Origin: Zelonia costaricensis
Lineage: Eukaryota; Euglenozoa; Kinetoplastea; Trypanosomatida; Trypanosomatidae
DNA: 64,000 bases
Assembly (NCBI GenBank): GCA_030849075.1
Contig: JASAOO010003485.1
Span: 1 to 64,000 of the forward strand
Direction: 5' to 3'
Position 1 is the first letter of the stretch; every line of letters begins with the position of its first letter. The position numbers and the translations under genes are program-made. The notes beneath the pieces are model-generated. The model worked only from the letters and a program-made list of their open reading frames with translations, was not told the origin of the DNA and made no database searches. Shown piece after piece: positions 39,927 through 48,217 of this stretch.

Positions 39927-41492
39927 ATGGAAGTGCCACCCCCGTTTCGGTCGCGGCGACCACCCAAGAGCGAGGTGTACACGAAGCTCTGCGTGCTCAT
40001 CGCCTTCTGCGTCTTCTGCGCCGCCGTGGGCCTCCGCGTGAAGGACATGCCGTTGCCGGCTGGCCGGCACTCGAGCGGCGGCGCGCCGCCGGTCACGGAG
40101 GAGCCCGACCTGTTCACGTTTCCCACCTTCTCGCCGGAGGAGAAGGCGAAGATTGCGCAGCTCAGCGCCCGCATTCCGGTGCCGTACCTCGTGCCCTGGG
40201 GTGCGGACGAGCGGCCCGCTATGTTCTTCATGTGGCACCTCCTGTACCGCAGCCTCAAGCCGGACCTCAACCAGCTTGCCGCACGGCTGCTGCAAAACAA
40301 CACCACCACGGACGCGCCGGTGCCGCCCCCAAAGACGTCTGCGATGCCGGCGGGGAGGGACACCATGCGCACACCTGCAGAGCTCAAGGTCGCCATCCAG
40401 GTCCTGGAGACGCAGGACGGTTACATCACGACCTCGCTCGCCAACTACCTGCCGCACGCGTACGTCTTCAGCGTCGTGACAAACGCGTCGACGGAGGGGC
40501 ACGCGAGTGGACACCGACGCGGCAGCCACGGCTGGCGTCGCAGTCGCAGGCCGCCGCCGGAAGCCCTGCTCGCTGAGCGACGCGGCTACTCGGAGGCGGT
40601 GGCGGCGAAAGTGGAGCGCGTCCTGGCGAGCCCGCAGGCGGAGAAGGTCGGGGAGGCTTCGCACCAGCCGGGCATGAACGGGGTCTTGCCCACACTAGAG
40701 CCGACAACAGCCCCGGCTGCTGACGGTGGCGATGGGGCACGCACTCCGGCGCCAGTAGATACCACGCCGAATGACACGAACGCTCTCCAAGCGCTCACAG
40801 TGACGTCGCCTCGCCTTTTTCTCTGCGTTCCGCACAGCGGCCTCAACGCTAGCTACGTCAGCGCCGCGGCCGGAGAGGGGCTGCGGGTGCACTACCAGGT
40901 CGTGCTGTTTCCCTACGTAGTTCTACACGGAGCCAGCACTCCATTGCGGTTCGACGCGGCCCTGCGTGCGCTTCTACTGCAGGCCGACGTGGCCACCTTC
41001 ATCGCGTTGCCCTCTCTGGCGGACAGCGACACGGCAGCAACACCCGAGGGGAACGAGACGAGCACGGGAGCACCAGGTGCGTCGCCACAACAGCAACAGG
41101 CCCACCACGCGGCCGCCTTCCACGCACAGGAGCTCACGGACTACCACGCGTGGTACGCTGGGAAGGAGACGACGCCGATGCTGGTCCTGCAGCGGGCGCT
41201 GGGTATTCCCGATATCACGGAGAAGTACCACGTCTCCATTGCTGCCCTGGGCTCGAAGCGCTGGGCCGGCGCACTGCGGCAGCTGTGCCGTGTAGAGCTG
41301 CGTCAAAAGACGCAGAAGGCGATGGCACGGGCAGAGACAGCAACTGGCGCAGCGCTCAACATCAGCAGCACGGTGACGACAGCACCGGCTTCGACGTCGT
41401 TCGGCTGCTTGACTCGCCAGCGACTCCTCAACTGCACGGCTCGCCCGCTGCACACCACGTGTGAGGGATTCGCTGATGGGCGCTTCTCCTAG
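39927..41492 (+). CDS. Type II membrane glycoprotein, unknown function, 521 aa
   Basis: A basic N-terminus (RSRRPPKSEVYTK) precedes one hydrophobic segment (about 20-37, LCVLIAFCVFCAAVGL), so the remaining 480 residues are predicted to be lumenal. This fits the many N-glycosylation sequons (NNT/NTT, NAS twice, NDT, NET, NIS, NCT) and the Cys residues at the C-terminus. A Ser/Arg-rich, Pro-rich low-complexity segment occupies roughly 190-290. There is no second membrane span and no recognised catalytic motif. The layout would suit a lumenal subunit of an ER complex. I considered a PIG-S-like GPI transamidase subunit but saw no convincing alignment. Confidence 0.78.
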   Translation: MEVPPPFRSRRPPKSEVYTKLCVLIAFCVFCAAVGLRVKDMPLPAGRHSSGGAPPVTEEPDLFTFPTFSPEEKAKIAQLSARIPVPYLVPWGADERPAMFFMWHLLYRSLKPDLNQLAARLLQNNTTTDAPVPPPKTSAMPAGRDTMRTPAELKVAIQVLETQDGYITTSLANYLPHAYVFSVVTNASTEGHASGHRRGSHGWRRSRRPPPEALLAERRGYSEAVAAKVERVLASPQAEKVGEASHQPGMNGVLPTLEPTTAPAADGGDGARTPAPVDTTPNDTNALQALTVTSPRLFLCVPHSGLNASYVSAAAGEGLRVHYQVVLFPYVVLHGASTPLRFDAALRALLLQADVATFIALPSLADSDTAATPEGNETSTGAPGASPQQQQAHHAAAFHAQELTDYHAWYAGKETTPMLVLQRALGIPDITEKYHVSIAALGSKRWAGALRQLCRVELRQKTQKAMARAETATGAALNISSTVTTAPASTSFGCLTRQRLLNCTARPLHTTCEGFADGRFS

Positions 41493-42680
41493 TTCACCTG
41501 CGGCTCTCTTTCTTTCCTTTTTTTTTCCGTTTCCACTGGGACTGCTTTGGTGTTTTGCTTCGTCTCTGCTACCCTTCGATAGTGCTTCTCTTCCTCGCAT
41601 TCTCATCTTCCCCGCGGAGGCTTTAATGTCTGTGTCTGTGTGTGTGTGAGTTGTCTCCGTGGCTTTACGTGTACACCTACTTGTGCCGGCTGAGTGCGCA
41701 CCTGCAATACGTCTTTTCATTCCATGTGGTGAAGTTTACGACGGTGCCACGAATCCACGTCTAGAGGCGACGCTCCTGTGAAGGGAAGGGGAGGGGGGAG
41801 CAGCAGGGCAGACACGCTGCACTTCGCTGCCCTTGCTGTGCCTCTCTCCCAGCGCAGCGCTGCAACTACTCCGCTGCGCGCCTCCCTCACCCGCTCTCCT
41901 CCTCCATCTACTGCACGCGGCGAGGCGGCGCAGCCGCTCTCGTCTGCACACATCACTCTTTGTCTTGACGTTCTGTTTGGACGAGCTTTTAGTGGCCGTT
42001 GGCTTTTCGCGGCGGTCTCACACGCACACTATCCATTCTGGCGTCCTTGACAAGGCGGACCCCCACTGGGACGGCCCCCAAGGTGCACGTTGCGTGACTC
42101 GAGGCAGCTACGTCACAAAGAAGAAAAATGTGAAGGGCCCGCTAGCCCGCTTCACCGCAGGCGGCTCGCATGCTGTACGTTCGCAGGCCAACTTCCGGCC
42201 CCGCTCATCTTCGTTCTTCTTCCCTCGCGTCCCTTCGCCCTCCACTGTCCCTCCTCGCCCCCCGCCCCCCTCTTTCTCTCGTCCTCCGCAAGAGGACTGC
42301 ACTCCTTCGCGTAGCAGGGTGAGCGCACCTTTGCGCCTGTCACACCCTCTCTCGGCCCTTCCCCTTCCTGCTCCAGATTTCTTCCTGCTAGACGTTTGCA
42401 AGTCCACCCTGTGTGCCTCACACATACACTGCAGCTCCACAGTACGTACTACTCAAGACTCACACACACACCCCTCCCTCCCTTTCTCTTTTTCCTCGCG
42501 CACTGGATGAAGTACTCATAGACACCCCTGGTCCCGCCCTGTCCGCACACGCACATCCCCAGTACAGCTTCTCCGTAGACCTTAAGCTTCTACCCCCTTG
42601 TCGGAAAGCGCACTCGTCCCTTTTTTTTGCCGGATCGACGTGAATCGTCGCCTCCATTCGATTGCCTAGACCCGCGTAGC
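41493..42680. other. Intergenic region
   Basis: No gene is seen. It contains T-rich sequence just after the stop (41507-41528), a G-rich patch at 41783-41800, C-rich blocks at 42250-42290 and 42340-42375, and a T-run at 42620. AG at 42375-42376 after the second C-rich block is a possible acceptor; the frame is open from 42627, but the ATG at 42681 is the first start. Confidence 0.55.
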
Positions 42681-45575
42681 ATGGCGCAGCACCCCGAGAA
42701 ACTCAAGTGGCGGGACGCCCACCCGGACGGCCTTTCAGCCTCGCAGTTCGGCATGGCACTCGGCTTCCGCGGCCGTGTCTCCGACTACGTCCACTACCAG
42801 CGCCATGTTGTCGGCACGGAGCAAGAGTTCAAGGGAAACGCCTTTACGGCGCACGGCATCAACACGGAGGCCAAGTCGCGCGCCTTGTACGAGCTGCTGA
42901 CAGGCTGTCGTGTGCACGACGGCGGCTTCTTCGTGACGACCGACCGCGTCCTCGGCTGCTCGCCAGACGGGCAGGTTTTTTACGATGTCGCAGAGCCCCC
43001 TCTCGAGCAGCGTGGGCCTTTGTCAACGCCCACGTCCGCAGCCAGTCTCAGCTCCACGCGGCTCCCGCCGACCTCCACGCAAGTCGTGGATGTCCGGCAG
43101 AGCGGCCTGCTCGCTGTCGAGGATGAGCAACAGCAGCAGCTACACCGCTCCAGCAGCGGCAGCTGCTCCGTCAAGGTCCCCTTCAAAGGCTTGCGGCGCC
43201 CTCGCACCCCGGTCAGCTCGGGGCCGAGTCGCCAAGCGAGCAAGCCCGATTTCGCGACCAACGAAGACACGCAAGGCGCCACGCGGACGGGCTCCGGTGT
43301 GGGCAGCAGCACATGGGCCTCTGCGGACTTCCAGAAGTGCAACTTCTCCCCTAACACAGGCGTCGATGTCGCAGTGGCTGCCGGTAACGTGAGCGTCGGT
43401 GCTGCCGGCGGCGACCACAAAGGCGGAGGCGGGGGCGGCGCGGAGTCCCGCTGCAGTAAAGGCCCAACGCCCCTCCTGCAGCACCGCGTCCGTCTTCTCG
43501 AGATCAAGTCTCCGTTCCGCGCCTTGTATGACTGCACCAAGCCCGACTACCGGCCGTTTGGCATCCCGACGCATTACATGTGCCAAGTCCAGGGCCAGCT
43601 CGCCATCGCCGACTGCGAGGAGTGCGACTTTTTCGTCTACCTTGACCACCCCGCGTGCCAGGTCGAGGGGTGGCGAGTGCGGCGCTCTCGCGCGTTCTGG
43701 GCCTGGGCAGAGCCAAACCTGCGCAGCGTCTCTGGATGGATCAAGGACGGCCCGCCAGACTGGCTGAACCGCGCCTTTGCTTTCCCGCAGTTCGACTTCA
43801 GCACAATCGAGGTCGTCCCCCTCGTATTCCCGTTCGATGTCACGGCCAACGCCGCCCTGGCTGACGCGCGAAGGTTTGCGTTTTTCGCGCGCCTCAGCAA
43901 CCCCTACGTGGCGCTCGAACAGCGGCGCGAGGACGCTCGCAGGAGGCGCGCAGGAGGCTCTGGACATTCCCTTGACTGGTGCCACGCGTACGCGGGGGCT
44001 GCGTGGGCTGACTTGACCGAGTCCGAGCGCGTCGCCGTCGCGGCGCAAACACCCGCCGTACACGCCCTCTTCACAACACCGGAGACGTCAAGCGCAGCGG
44101 CGGGAGAGCGCGAGGTGAATGCAGGCCGCGGTGCGGACGCCGCAGGAGACAAGGTGCAGCTGTGGAGCCGGCTGTCTGCGTGGCGGCGGGTGCTCGAGGA
44201 GGAAGGGGTCTTTGAGGCGAGCGCCACGGCGGCGTACTGGAAAGCGTGGACCTGCACGGCGGCGGCCGGCCGAGATCCGCTCGTCCGAGTCACGCTAAGC
44301 GTACCCGACGACTGGGAGCCGGGCCGTGTCGTGGTGCGCTGCAACCTGCCAGTCCTCCCACGCACCTGCACGTTCGCAGACGGCGTTCTCGAGGACACTG
44401 CGTACCTTGGGCTCGAGCAGCGCCTCTTCTTTGCGTCGCTCGTCCGCGACAGCTCGATCGGCCTTGCGGACCTGGCGGCGGCTGCGGCTGGGTCTGCGGT
44501 GCGTGTTGCGGTACCGGAGGCAGTGCAGGCAGCCGAGGCGTTTGCGTTGGCCACGCCCGCGGAGCTGGCTCCTGTGTTTCTGTCGCCGTCGCCTGTGAAC
44601 TCGCAGGCCAGCCGCGCCTCGGGAAAGCCGCCGGATGCAGAGTCGCTGCCGGTTCTGAAGGCGTTTCTCACGCCGCCCCCCTCACAGCACAGCAGCACCA
44701 TCCCTTCCTCCTCGTCTTCGGTTGTCTGCCTCTCCTACCCACGCCCCTCGCCACCGCAGCATCAGATGCAGCACTGCTTCGCCGCGCCGACGCAGCCGCA
44801 CACGCGAGCAGGCAGCATACCGCACAGCTCGCAGCCGCTCTTCTGTGCAGATGAAGAGCAGCACACGGAGGTGCCTGGTGGTGTTGAGACCAGAAGTGGG
44901 GCCTCTGCGTTTGCTGACCACACGTTTACCGCTGCAGGGACGACGCACCGCGCACCGTGTGTGGTTTTGAAAAAGGAGGACGTTGCGGCACGCGAGATTG
45001 ACGCCGTGCCGATTTTCGCCGCGGCAGCGCCGTTTGCGCCAGCGCACGCAACGGCGCCGCGCCAGCTTGTGCGCGAGATTACTGCGCAGGACCTTTTGAA
45101 CCTGCTGCATCTGGCAGAGGACTGCGAGGGTGTCGTGCTTGCGGCCACGTCGCACGCGCCGCAGCGGCACTACTGCAAGTCGAGACGTGCAGATGACGCT
45201 GCTGTGACGGGGACGCGGCGAGCAGGCGGTAGGTTCACCTTGTTGTTGGGCGACACACCGTCTGTGCGAAAAGCGCTCTGCTGCGGCTCCACTTTACTCG
45301 GCACGCAGTGCGACACAACGATGATGTTGCACACCATCTGGGCGGAGCTCGGCGGAGGAGGAGGAGGAGGAGGAGGAGGAGGAGGAGAAGGGTCGGCCAG
45401 CGTTCCGCTGGTGCCGTGTTTGCTGCATCAACGAGGCGCGTCCCCGCTGAGCCTGCGCAAGGCGCTGCGGCAGCTCGACGGGGTGCCGTGCTTTGTCGTC
45501 CACTCGGACGACGACCCGCTGTGTGTGCTGCAGTCAGTGGCGCATATGGCACAGCGGTGGAGCGCCGACCTGTGA
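42681..45575 (+). CDS. YqaJ/lambda-exonuclease-type nuclease domain protein, 964 aa
   Basis: The N-terminal 330 residues form a YqaJ-type PD-(D/E)XK nuclease. It begins LSASQFGMALGFRGRVSDY, the usual start of the fold. Glu63 lies in NTEAKSRALYELLTG, Asp96 in LGCSPDG, and the catalytic pair Glu274-x-Lys276 in RLLEIKSPF. YMCQVQGQLAI and CDFFVYLD match the later conserved helix and strand. Between Asp96 and Glu274 there is a 175-residue Ser/Gly/Gln-rich insert, so the active site is split in sequence but complete. Family members (phage lambda exonuclease, YqaJ recombinases, eukaryotic relatives) digest DNA ends in recombination or repair. The remaining 630 residues are unrecognised and include a Gly-run (45352-45390) and a C-terminal folded part (LLNLLHLAEDCEGVVLAATS). 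The role in this organism is unknown. Confidence 0.88.
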   Translation: MAQHPEKLKWRDAHPDGLSASQFGMALGFRGRVSDYVHYQRHVVGTEQEFKGNAFTAHGINTEAKSRALYELLTGCRVHDGGFFVTTDRVLGCSPDGQVFYDVAEPPLEQRGPLSTPTSAASLSSTRLPPTSTQVVDVRQSGLLAVEDEQQQQLHRSSSGSCSVKVPFKGLRRPRTPVSSGPSRQASKPDFATNEDTQGATRTGSGVGSSTWASADFQKCNFSPNTGVDVAVAAGNVSVGAAGGDHKGGGGGGAESRCSKGPTPLLQHRVRLLEIKSPFRALYDCTKPDYRPFGIPTHYMCQVQGQLAIADCEECDFFVYLDHPACQVEGWRVRRSRAFWAWAEPNLRSVSGWIKDGPPDWLNRAFAFPQFDFSTIEVVPLVFPFDVTANAALADARRFAFFARLSNPYVALEQRREDARRRRAGGSGHSLDWCHAYAGAAWADLTESERVAVAAQTPAVHALFTTPETSSAAAGEREVNAGRGADAAGDKVQLWSRLSAWRRVLEEEGVFEASATAAYWKAWTCTAAAGRDPLVRVTLSVPDDWEPGRVVVRCNLPVLPRTCTFADGVLEDTAYLGLEQRLFFASLVRDSSIGLADLAAAAAGSAVRVAVPEAVQAAEAFALATPAELAPVFLSPSPVNSQASRASGKPPDAESLPVLKAFLTPPPSQHSSTIPSSSSSVVCLSYPRPSPPQHQMQHCFAAPTQPHTRAGSIPHSSQPLFCADEEQHTEVPGGVETRSGASAFADHTFTAAGTTHRAPCVVLKKEDVAAREIDAVPIFAAAAPFAPAHATAPRQLVREITAQDLLNLLHLAEDCEGVVLAATSHAPQRHYCKSRRADDAAVTGTRRAGGRFTLLLGDTPSVRKALCCGSTLLGTQCDTTMMLHTIWAELGGGGGGGGGGGGEGSASVPLVPCLLHQRGASPLSLRKALRQLDGVPCFVVHSDDDPLCVLQSVAHMAQRWSADL
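45352..45390 (+). repeat. (GGA)n coding microsatellite
   Basis: About a dozen GGA triplets inside the YqaJ-domain gene encode a Gly run of about 11 residues followed by Glu. It is in frame, so length changes would not break the gene. Confidence 0.9.
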
Positions 45576-46183
45576 GTGCCCCTCAGTGAAGCGCAGCGGT
45601 TTTTGTTCTCTCTCTCTGTGTTTCCCCCGGCGTTAGTCTGCGGGGCACTGATGCGCACGGAGAAGAGCTGATATCGCCGACGCAAGGCGCTGCTTCCACT
45701 TGAGCAATAGCGACAAGAGGGAGCGAGGCAATACCGAAGGTGGAACAGGTGTCTTGCACGGCAAGGCGCGCCTCCACGAAACCTGGCGCACGTTCATGAG
45801 CAGCGTTGCGTCATCATCTCAGTGCAGCAACGCTCTACTCTACTCCTCGTCCTCTCTCTCCGACTTTTCCCTTGTTGCACCCACGTACGTGGTTGTCAAC
45901 GGCGCACTTGGCTGCTGCGCCTATGCGGCCCTTCAGCTCGCACTTGTGAGTGCGCCCTCACGAGCTGGCCGGTGCCATTTCTTCGGACTGGCTTTCTGCA
46001 TCGCTCGCCGGAACACGGTCGCCCTTGCTACAGCGCGCACCTTCGATACACTGAAGTGTGAAGGTTTCATCGTAGTGTCGCGCCCTCCCCCTCCCCCTCC
46101 CACTCCCTCTGTCGCATCAGACAGCCTCAGACACCTTCACTTGTCTCCCTACACGAACCCCCCCCCCAACTCCGCCTGCGAAA
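45576..46183. other. Intergenic region
   Basis: No gene is seen. C/T-rich sequence near 45840-45870 and a strong CT tract at 46083-46110. Confidence 0.55.
46083..46120 (+). promoter_or_regulatory. Polypyrimidine tract and predicted SL trans-splice acceptor
   Basis: CCCTCCCCCTCCCCCTCCCA-type sequence ends in GCATCAG (AG at 46119-46120), 64 bases before the ATG at 46184. Confidence 0.6.
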
Positions 46184-46975
46184 ATGAGCTTTAGCGTCTC
46201 CAGTCCGATGATGACCAACTTCGGTCTCCTGCACGACGAAGAGGAGGAGGACTCGTACACAGCGGCTGAGCGCATCGCCCATGTTTTCCCGGTGCTGGTG
46301 GGCCGCCACGGGGCCCGACCTGAGGATGCCGTTGAGAACAGAAGCGTCATGGCCGCGGTTGAGCAGCTGCGCGAGGAGGGTGGGGGGCCCGACAGCGTGG
46401 CGCTGCTCCCGATCCGCTGGCGTGGCGAGTCGGAGGCCTCGATACGGGCTCAACTGCAGCCGGTGCTGTTGCACTACCGCAGTCACATCCTCTTTGTCCA
46501 GGAGCGAACGCGACGCCGCGTTTTGGAGTGCGAAGAGGCCAACGCGCGTGTGCCGCTGCTCTCCGACTACTGCGTGTCCACGCCGCCCAAGTGGCGTCTG
46601 GGCGGCATCACGCGGGAACGCAACAGCCTCAGCAAGGCAGACTCGGAGAGCCTGCTGCTGCGCTCCCCCGGCAGCGGCGTCAGCACCGTCTCCACCGCGC
46701 GCCGCAACACGCAGTACATGGAAACGATGCAGCGCTACGAGGACGCAATTGTTGCGCACGGCAGCAACTGCGCCTCGTCTGTCCGCGAGCGCGCCAATAG
46801 CGAGACGGACTGCAAGGCGTTGGACGCGTACCGCATGGTGCCGTACTCGCCGTCCCCGCGTGCACCGCCAGGGCACGCCGAGAATACCGCGCTGAGCGAC
46901 ACCTTCGGGGAGGAGGAGGAGGAGGAGGTCTTCGACTCCACCGTTGCCTACGTCGATCCAGCCAAGAAGCAGTGA
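46184..46975 (+). CDS. Hypothetical acidic protein, 263 aa
   Basis: No family is recognised. The protein starts MSFSVSSPMMTNFGLLHDEEEEDS, has an ordered-looking middle (residues 25-130, with helices such as DAVENRSVMAAVEQLREE and SIRAQLQPVLLHYRSHIL), and then becomes Ser/Arg-rich. It ends with a run of Glu residues before VFDSTVAYVDPAKKQ. There is no signal peptide, membrane span or Cys/His cluster. The acidic ends and short helical core suggest a soluble adaptor, which is only a guess. The codon bias is like that of neighbouring genes and the ATG follows a good splice signal, which supports it as a real gene. Confidence 0.78.
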   Translation: MSFSVSSPMMTNFGLLHDEEEEDSYTAAERIAHVFPVLVGRHGARPEDAVENRSVMAAVEQLREEGGGPDSVALLPIRWRGESEASIRAQLQPVLLHYRSHILFVQERTRRRVLECEEANARVPLLSDYCVSTPPKWRLGGITRERNSLSKADSESLLLRSPGSGVSTVSTARRNTQYMETMQRYEDAIVAHGSNCASSVRERANSETDCKALDAYRMVPYSPSPRAPPGHAENTALSDTFGEEEEEEVFDSTVAYVDPAKKQ

Positions 46976-48217
46976 TGCGATGCGTGTCTGGCGCCGACGA
47001 AGGGATAGTAGAAACATCTGTCGTACTCTCCGCTGCTCCCAGTGCTCTTGCGCGTATTTGCACGCGTGCCTCCGTATTTGCGTCCGCCGAGGTGTGGCTG
47101 TGTACCGATCTGCTTCTCTTTTCTATTTCCTCTTCTCCTACTAGAGCTGCGCTTCTTCCTTGTAGAGTGGGGTAATTCGGAAGCAAATATGCGTCTTTCA
47201 CTCAACCTTTGTTGACTTCAACACTTCCGCTTGCGTGTGTGTGTGTGCGTTTTGGTTCGAGTCCACATCGCACCATGGTGGTCTGGTGTTCACTGTGAGA
47301 GGCCAAGCTCCACGAAGAACACCACGGCTGCCACGTGTTGCAAGCCTTCCGAGAGTCGCTTGTGACATCGGCAGGAAGCCGAAGAAAAAAACAAAGCACC
47401 CCTGTGCCGCCTCGCCTTGCAAAACTGGTCGGCTGAGAGTGGCAGCAGCTCGCGCCGTCAACATCGACTCAAGCTATCACCCTTCACGGCAAACAGCCCT
47501 GCCGGGCTCAATTGTGTGTGGGATGCCTCCCTGTTGGTGAGAGCGCCGTTCGAAGAGTGCCGGAAGTAACAAACGAGGAAATCCGTGTGCCTTCATCGGT
47601 TGATGCCACGCCTCGCCCCGACCTCCACCGTTCAAGAAAGGCATGAAAGTGCGCCGCGCAATTTCGCCGACAAGCGGAGACACGGTGCGGTATCGTTGAA
47701 AAATGGCCTCCGCAAGGCACCCACGACTGTCTTTCTTACGGACACCCCTTCACTTCCCTTCCGCCTTCTACTTCAAAACAAAAAAAAAACATACCGCGAC
47801 GTACCCGACAAGAGTTTCGTTTTGTGGTTATTGTTGCTCGCACCGGTGCTGCTGCTGGCTGGCGTTGCGGTTCCACTTTCTCCGTCCCCCTCCCCCGCGT
47901 CTCGAGCCATTGCCTGTTCTCCTCCCCCCCCTCCCTCACTGCAGGAGTCCCACGCCCCTTGCCACCGGTCGCGCAGCATCTCCCTTCGTCTCCCGTCGCT
48001 CTCCTTATTTTCGGCGTTTCCTTTTCTTCGCGCTGGCTTTCTCATATTCACAGCCGAACTGCACACACATACACGCACGGCCTGCAGCATCGTCCACTAC
48101 CCACACGCGAATTCACGCGTCACGCGCTATCTATCTCCCTCTCTCTCTGTGATTCTGTGTGCGCGTCTCTGATCGTTGTTGTTTGCCTTGTTGGCCGTTT
48201 CTGCACTCGCACGCACG
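46976..48217. other. Intergenic region
   Basis: No gene is seen. It has a TG run near 47235-47250, an A-run at 47780-47789, C-rich blocks at about 47880-47940, and CT-rich sequence to 48150. A fortuitous tRNA B-box-like string at 47253-47263 has no supporting structure. Confidence 0.55.
47911..47944 (+). promoter_or_regulatory. Polypyrimidine tract and predicted SL trans-splice acceptor
   Basis: C/T-rich tract followed by CACTGCAG (AG at 47943-47944), about 274 bases upstream of the protease ATG. Confidence 0.5.

Noticed and set aside
39927..41492. Homology to PIG-S (GPI17) suggested by a single N-terminal anchor and lumenal domain
   Set aside because: I could not find matching conserved segments beyond topology, so no function was assigned.
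45352..45390. GGA run considered as intergenic microsatellite or frame-breaking repeat
   Set aside because: It is in frame within the YqaJ-domain gene and only adds Gly residues.
47253..47263. Perfect match to a tRNA B-box (GGTTCGAGTCC)
   Set aside because: No A-box, no acceptor or anticodon stems around it; sequence upstream is a TG run.
48176..48217. In-frame extension of the AAA protease beginning with a TTG codon and looking like a signal sequence
   Set aside because: Not an ATG; non-ATG initiation is not expected here, so the gene is started at 48218.
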